Positions 62,312-64,000 of a DNA stretch of 64,000 nt are shown here, piece after piece. The notes below the pieces were generated by a model that had not been told where the DNA came from, searched no databases, and saw only the letters and a program-made list of their open reading frames with translations. Within the stretch, counting starts at the first letter, position 1; each line of letters starts with the position of its first letter. The translations under genes and the position numbers were made by a program. This DNA comes from Phaeodactylum tricornutum CCAP 1055/1 (Eukaryota; Bacillariophyta; Bacillariophyceae; Surirellales; Neidiaceae): NCBI RefSeq assembly GCF_000150955.2, contig NC_011675.1, forward strand, positions 512,230-576,229, given 5' to 3'.

Positions 62312-64000
62312 ATGTCGGAAGCAAACAACACCAACAACAACAGCAGCATGAAGAACGTCCTCTCCTCATCCGACACACTTACGCTTAACGTAATGAAGTC
62401 TTTGGCTCAGAAACGGAAGAGCGACGATAGCGGGAGCTCGAACGGCGGTAACAACTCGGATAACTCGGCACTTGTGAGCCTTGGCGGTAACTCGTTTGGC
62501 TTCAACTTCGACAGCGAAGGAGGTCATTCAACACCCCCAAATTCGGATCAGAATGATAACGGAGGGGACAGTGATGGAAACGGGAACAGACCGATGGAAA
62601 CAAAATCCCATGCTGTCACAGTGAGCTCGGGGAACTCATCGGACAACATTTCGAATGGTCAGAGGACTTCGGGCTTTAAATCTTCGATCTCGTCTCTTAC
62701 AAACGATAGCAGTTCAAATGAAAACAGAGAGTCGGAATCTCATCAAGCTGCGGCAGCTAACGCCGTTGCGAATCTCCAAATGATTGCGAACTCCTTCGTC
62801 GCGAACACAAATGGCAATTTACAAAGAGTAGAGTCAACTTTCTCTCTGGGTAAAAGAAAGGACCGTGAGGCTGACGAGAGCACCGGCTATAACTCAGACG
62901 AAGACGGCGATGATCCTTCTCGGGTGGGTTCTTCGTCAAGAGATGGTTCGCACGAAAGTCTAGATGGCGGAAAGCAAGGGAAGGGCTCAAAGAGGAAAAA
63001 GAAGTTAAATGAACGAAAGCGGGAGGAGCGCAACGCTCGAGAAAAGGAGCGGAGCTTTCGAATATCGAAGCAGATCAATGAACTGAGGAGTCTCCTTTCA
63101 AGCGGAGGTGTCATTGTACCAAAGGGCACAAAAAGCTCTGTTCTCACTGAAGCCGCGAATTACATTCGCATTCTCCAGCAGCATCAATATCGATCAGAAA
63201 TGTAAGTCAAGTGGTACAAATATTGAAAATGGCGCATTCCACCAATCTGGCACTCACTGTTTTCTTCATTTCCTTAGTGACCGGCATCAGTTGGTTCAGC
63301 AGATGCAGCTGATAGGAGGTGGGGCGCACGGACCACAGGCGGCAACTGCTATTCGGCATGTGGCCGCCCAGAATGGCGTCTGGTCCCTAGGTAATTTCGG
63401 CGGAGTACCCTCGAAATCCTCTATGTCGTTCTACCAGCCCGCAACGACAGACAGCAACGCTGATGACGGCGAATCTTCGTTTCAGGCGGATCCCACCTCT
63501 CAAGCTTCAGTTGATACACCGGAATATCGATTTGTGTTTAACTCCTGTGGGATCGGAATGGCGTTGGCATCAATGGGAGGAGCCTTCATCGACTGCAACC
63601 AATTGTTCAGCCAGCTATCGAGCTATTCCAAGCAAGAGCTGTGCGCGTTAACAATATTTAATTTGACGGCAAGGCAAGATCTGCAACACGCATTTGATCT
63701 TATCAGTCAAATGATCTCTCCTCCTGTTGATGTTCGAGGCCAAGACACACCACCAAAGGCTATTGTTCTTCGTGGAGCAATGGGGGACCGTACTGATATT
63801 GGTCTCAATGTTTCACTGATCAAAGGCGAGGACGGAATTGCAAAGTGCTTCTGTGTCACTTTGATTAAGAATCCCGAGTCTCCATTTGATTCGGCTAAGC
63901 CCGTACCGGTATCGTTTGAGTCCATTCAAAACAATGCGCCGGTATCCACTGTGGATGATACGAAGACGGAGAGTATGAGTGCGACACCAGCCTTTACCTC
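62312..64000 (+). CDS. bHLH-PAS transcription factor (runs off right edge)
   Basis: Exon 1 is 62312-63201 and exon 2 starts at 63278; the 76-nt intron is phase 2. The frame is still open at the window end, so the C-terminus is missing. The first about 220 residues are Asn/Ser/Gly-rich and disordered. The bHLH region starts KRKKKLNERKREERNAREKE, with RSFRISKQINELRSLLSSG as helix 1, a loop, and SSVLTEAANYIRILQQHQ as helix 2. After the intron, helix 2 extends as a coiled coil (DRHQLVQQMQ). A PAS domain follows: YRFVFNSCGIGMALASMGGA, FIDCNQLFSQLSSYSKQEL, ALTIFNLTARQDLQHAFDLI. Diatom bHLH-PAS proteins include RITMO1, a regulator of daily rhythms in P. tricornutum; whether this is RITMO1 or a neighbour cannot be told here. 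Confidence 0.9.

Noticed and set aside
1-64000. Transposons, LTR elements, CRISPR arrays, rRNA
   Set aside because: No reverse transcriptase, integrase, transposase or terminal repeats were seen; the only sizeable repeat is the 245-bp tandem duplication.

Overview
The window looks like nuclear DNA of a pennate diatom, most likely Phaeodactylum tricornutum. The evidence is dense gene packing on both strands, short GT-AG introns of about 70-100 nt with GTACGT/GTAAGT donors, N-terminal signal peptides ending in ASAFAP-like motifs (plastid import across four membranes), an expanded tandem heat-shock-factor family, a diatom-type bHLH-PAS factor and diatom-style CRAL-TRIO and repeated zinc-finger-like proteins. 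I see no rRNA, tRNA, CRISPR array, virus-like element or transposon.

Layout. 1-5.2 kb: start of a Pro-rich gene (-), an unrecognised disordered/coiled-coil protein (+) and DMAP1/SWC4 (-). 5.7-10.9 kb: YqaJ-type nuclease, ribulose-phosphate 3-epimerase and an acyltransferase (all +). 11.2-14.5 kb: ArsH-like flavin reductase (-) and a TPX2-like protein (+). 15-22.2 kb: a seven-exon BRWD/PHIP-type WD40-bromodomain gene. 22.3-27 kb: DnaJ-TMEM185-like membrane protein (-) and an unknown Ser-rich protein (+). 27-31.6 kb: a protein with three copies of a Cys/His module and a small lipoyl-domain protein with a Kgd4-like tail (both -). 32-34 kb: MFS transporter (+). 34.3-39.5 kb: three tandem HSF genes (-). 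39.9-45.7 kb: RFC clamp-loader subunit, CRAL-TRIO protein, BMT5-like methyltransferase (-), and a plastid-targeted protein whose 3' end is perfectly duplicated. 46-49.2 kb: CASD1-type O-acetyltransferase with permuted domain order (-). 49.5-54.6 kb: convergent MATE and ABCB/TAP-like transporters. 55-61.4 kb: LPA1/Rep27-family plastid protein, a decayed MFS copy, DDRGK1 (-) and an unknown membrane protein (-). 62.3 kb to the edge: bHLH-PAS factor, cut by the window.

Most genes are unrelated housekeeping genes in divergent or convergent pairs. Divergent pairs share 0.3-1 kb upstream regions. Convergent pairs are often separated by fewer than 120 bp (BRWD/DnaJ, CRAL-TRIO/BMT5, MATE/ABC). A nonamer TGACTGTGA (either strand) recurs in the spaces between genes. 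The most unusual features are the lipoyl-Kgd4-like fusion, the permuted CASD1 protein, the repeated Cys/His module, the 245-bp perfect duplication, and in-frame introns hidden inside open reading frames (ABC and DDRGK1 genes).

All exon boundaries were set by eye from GT/AG sites, phase and protein continuity. No database search was run, so family names rest on motif recognition.
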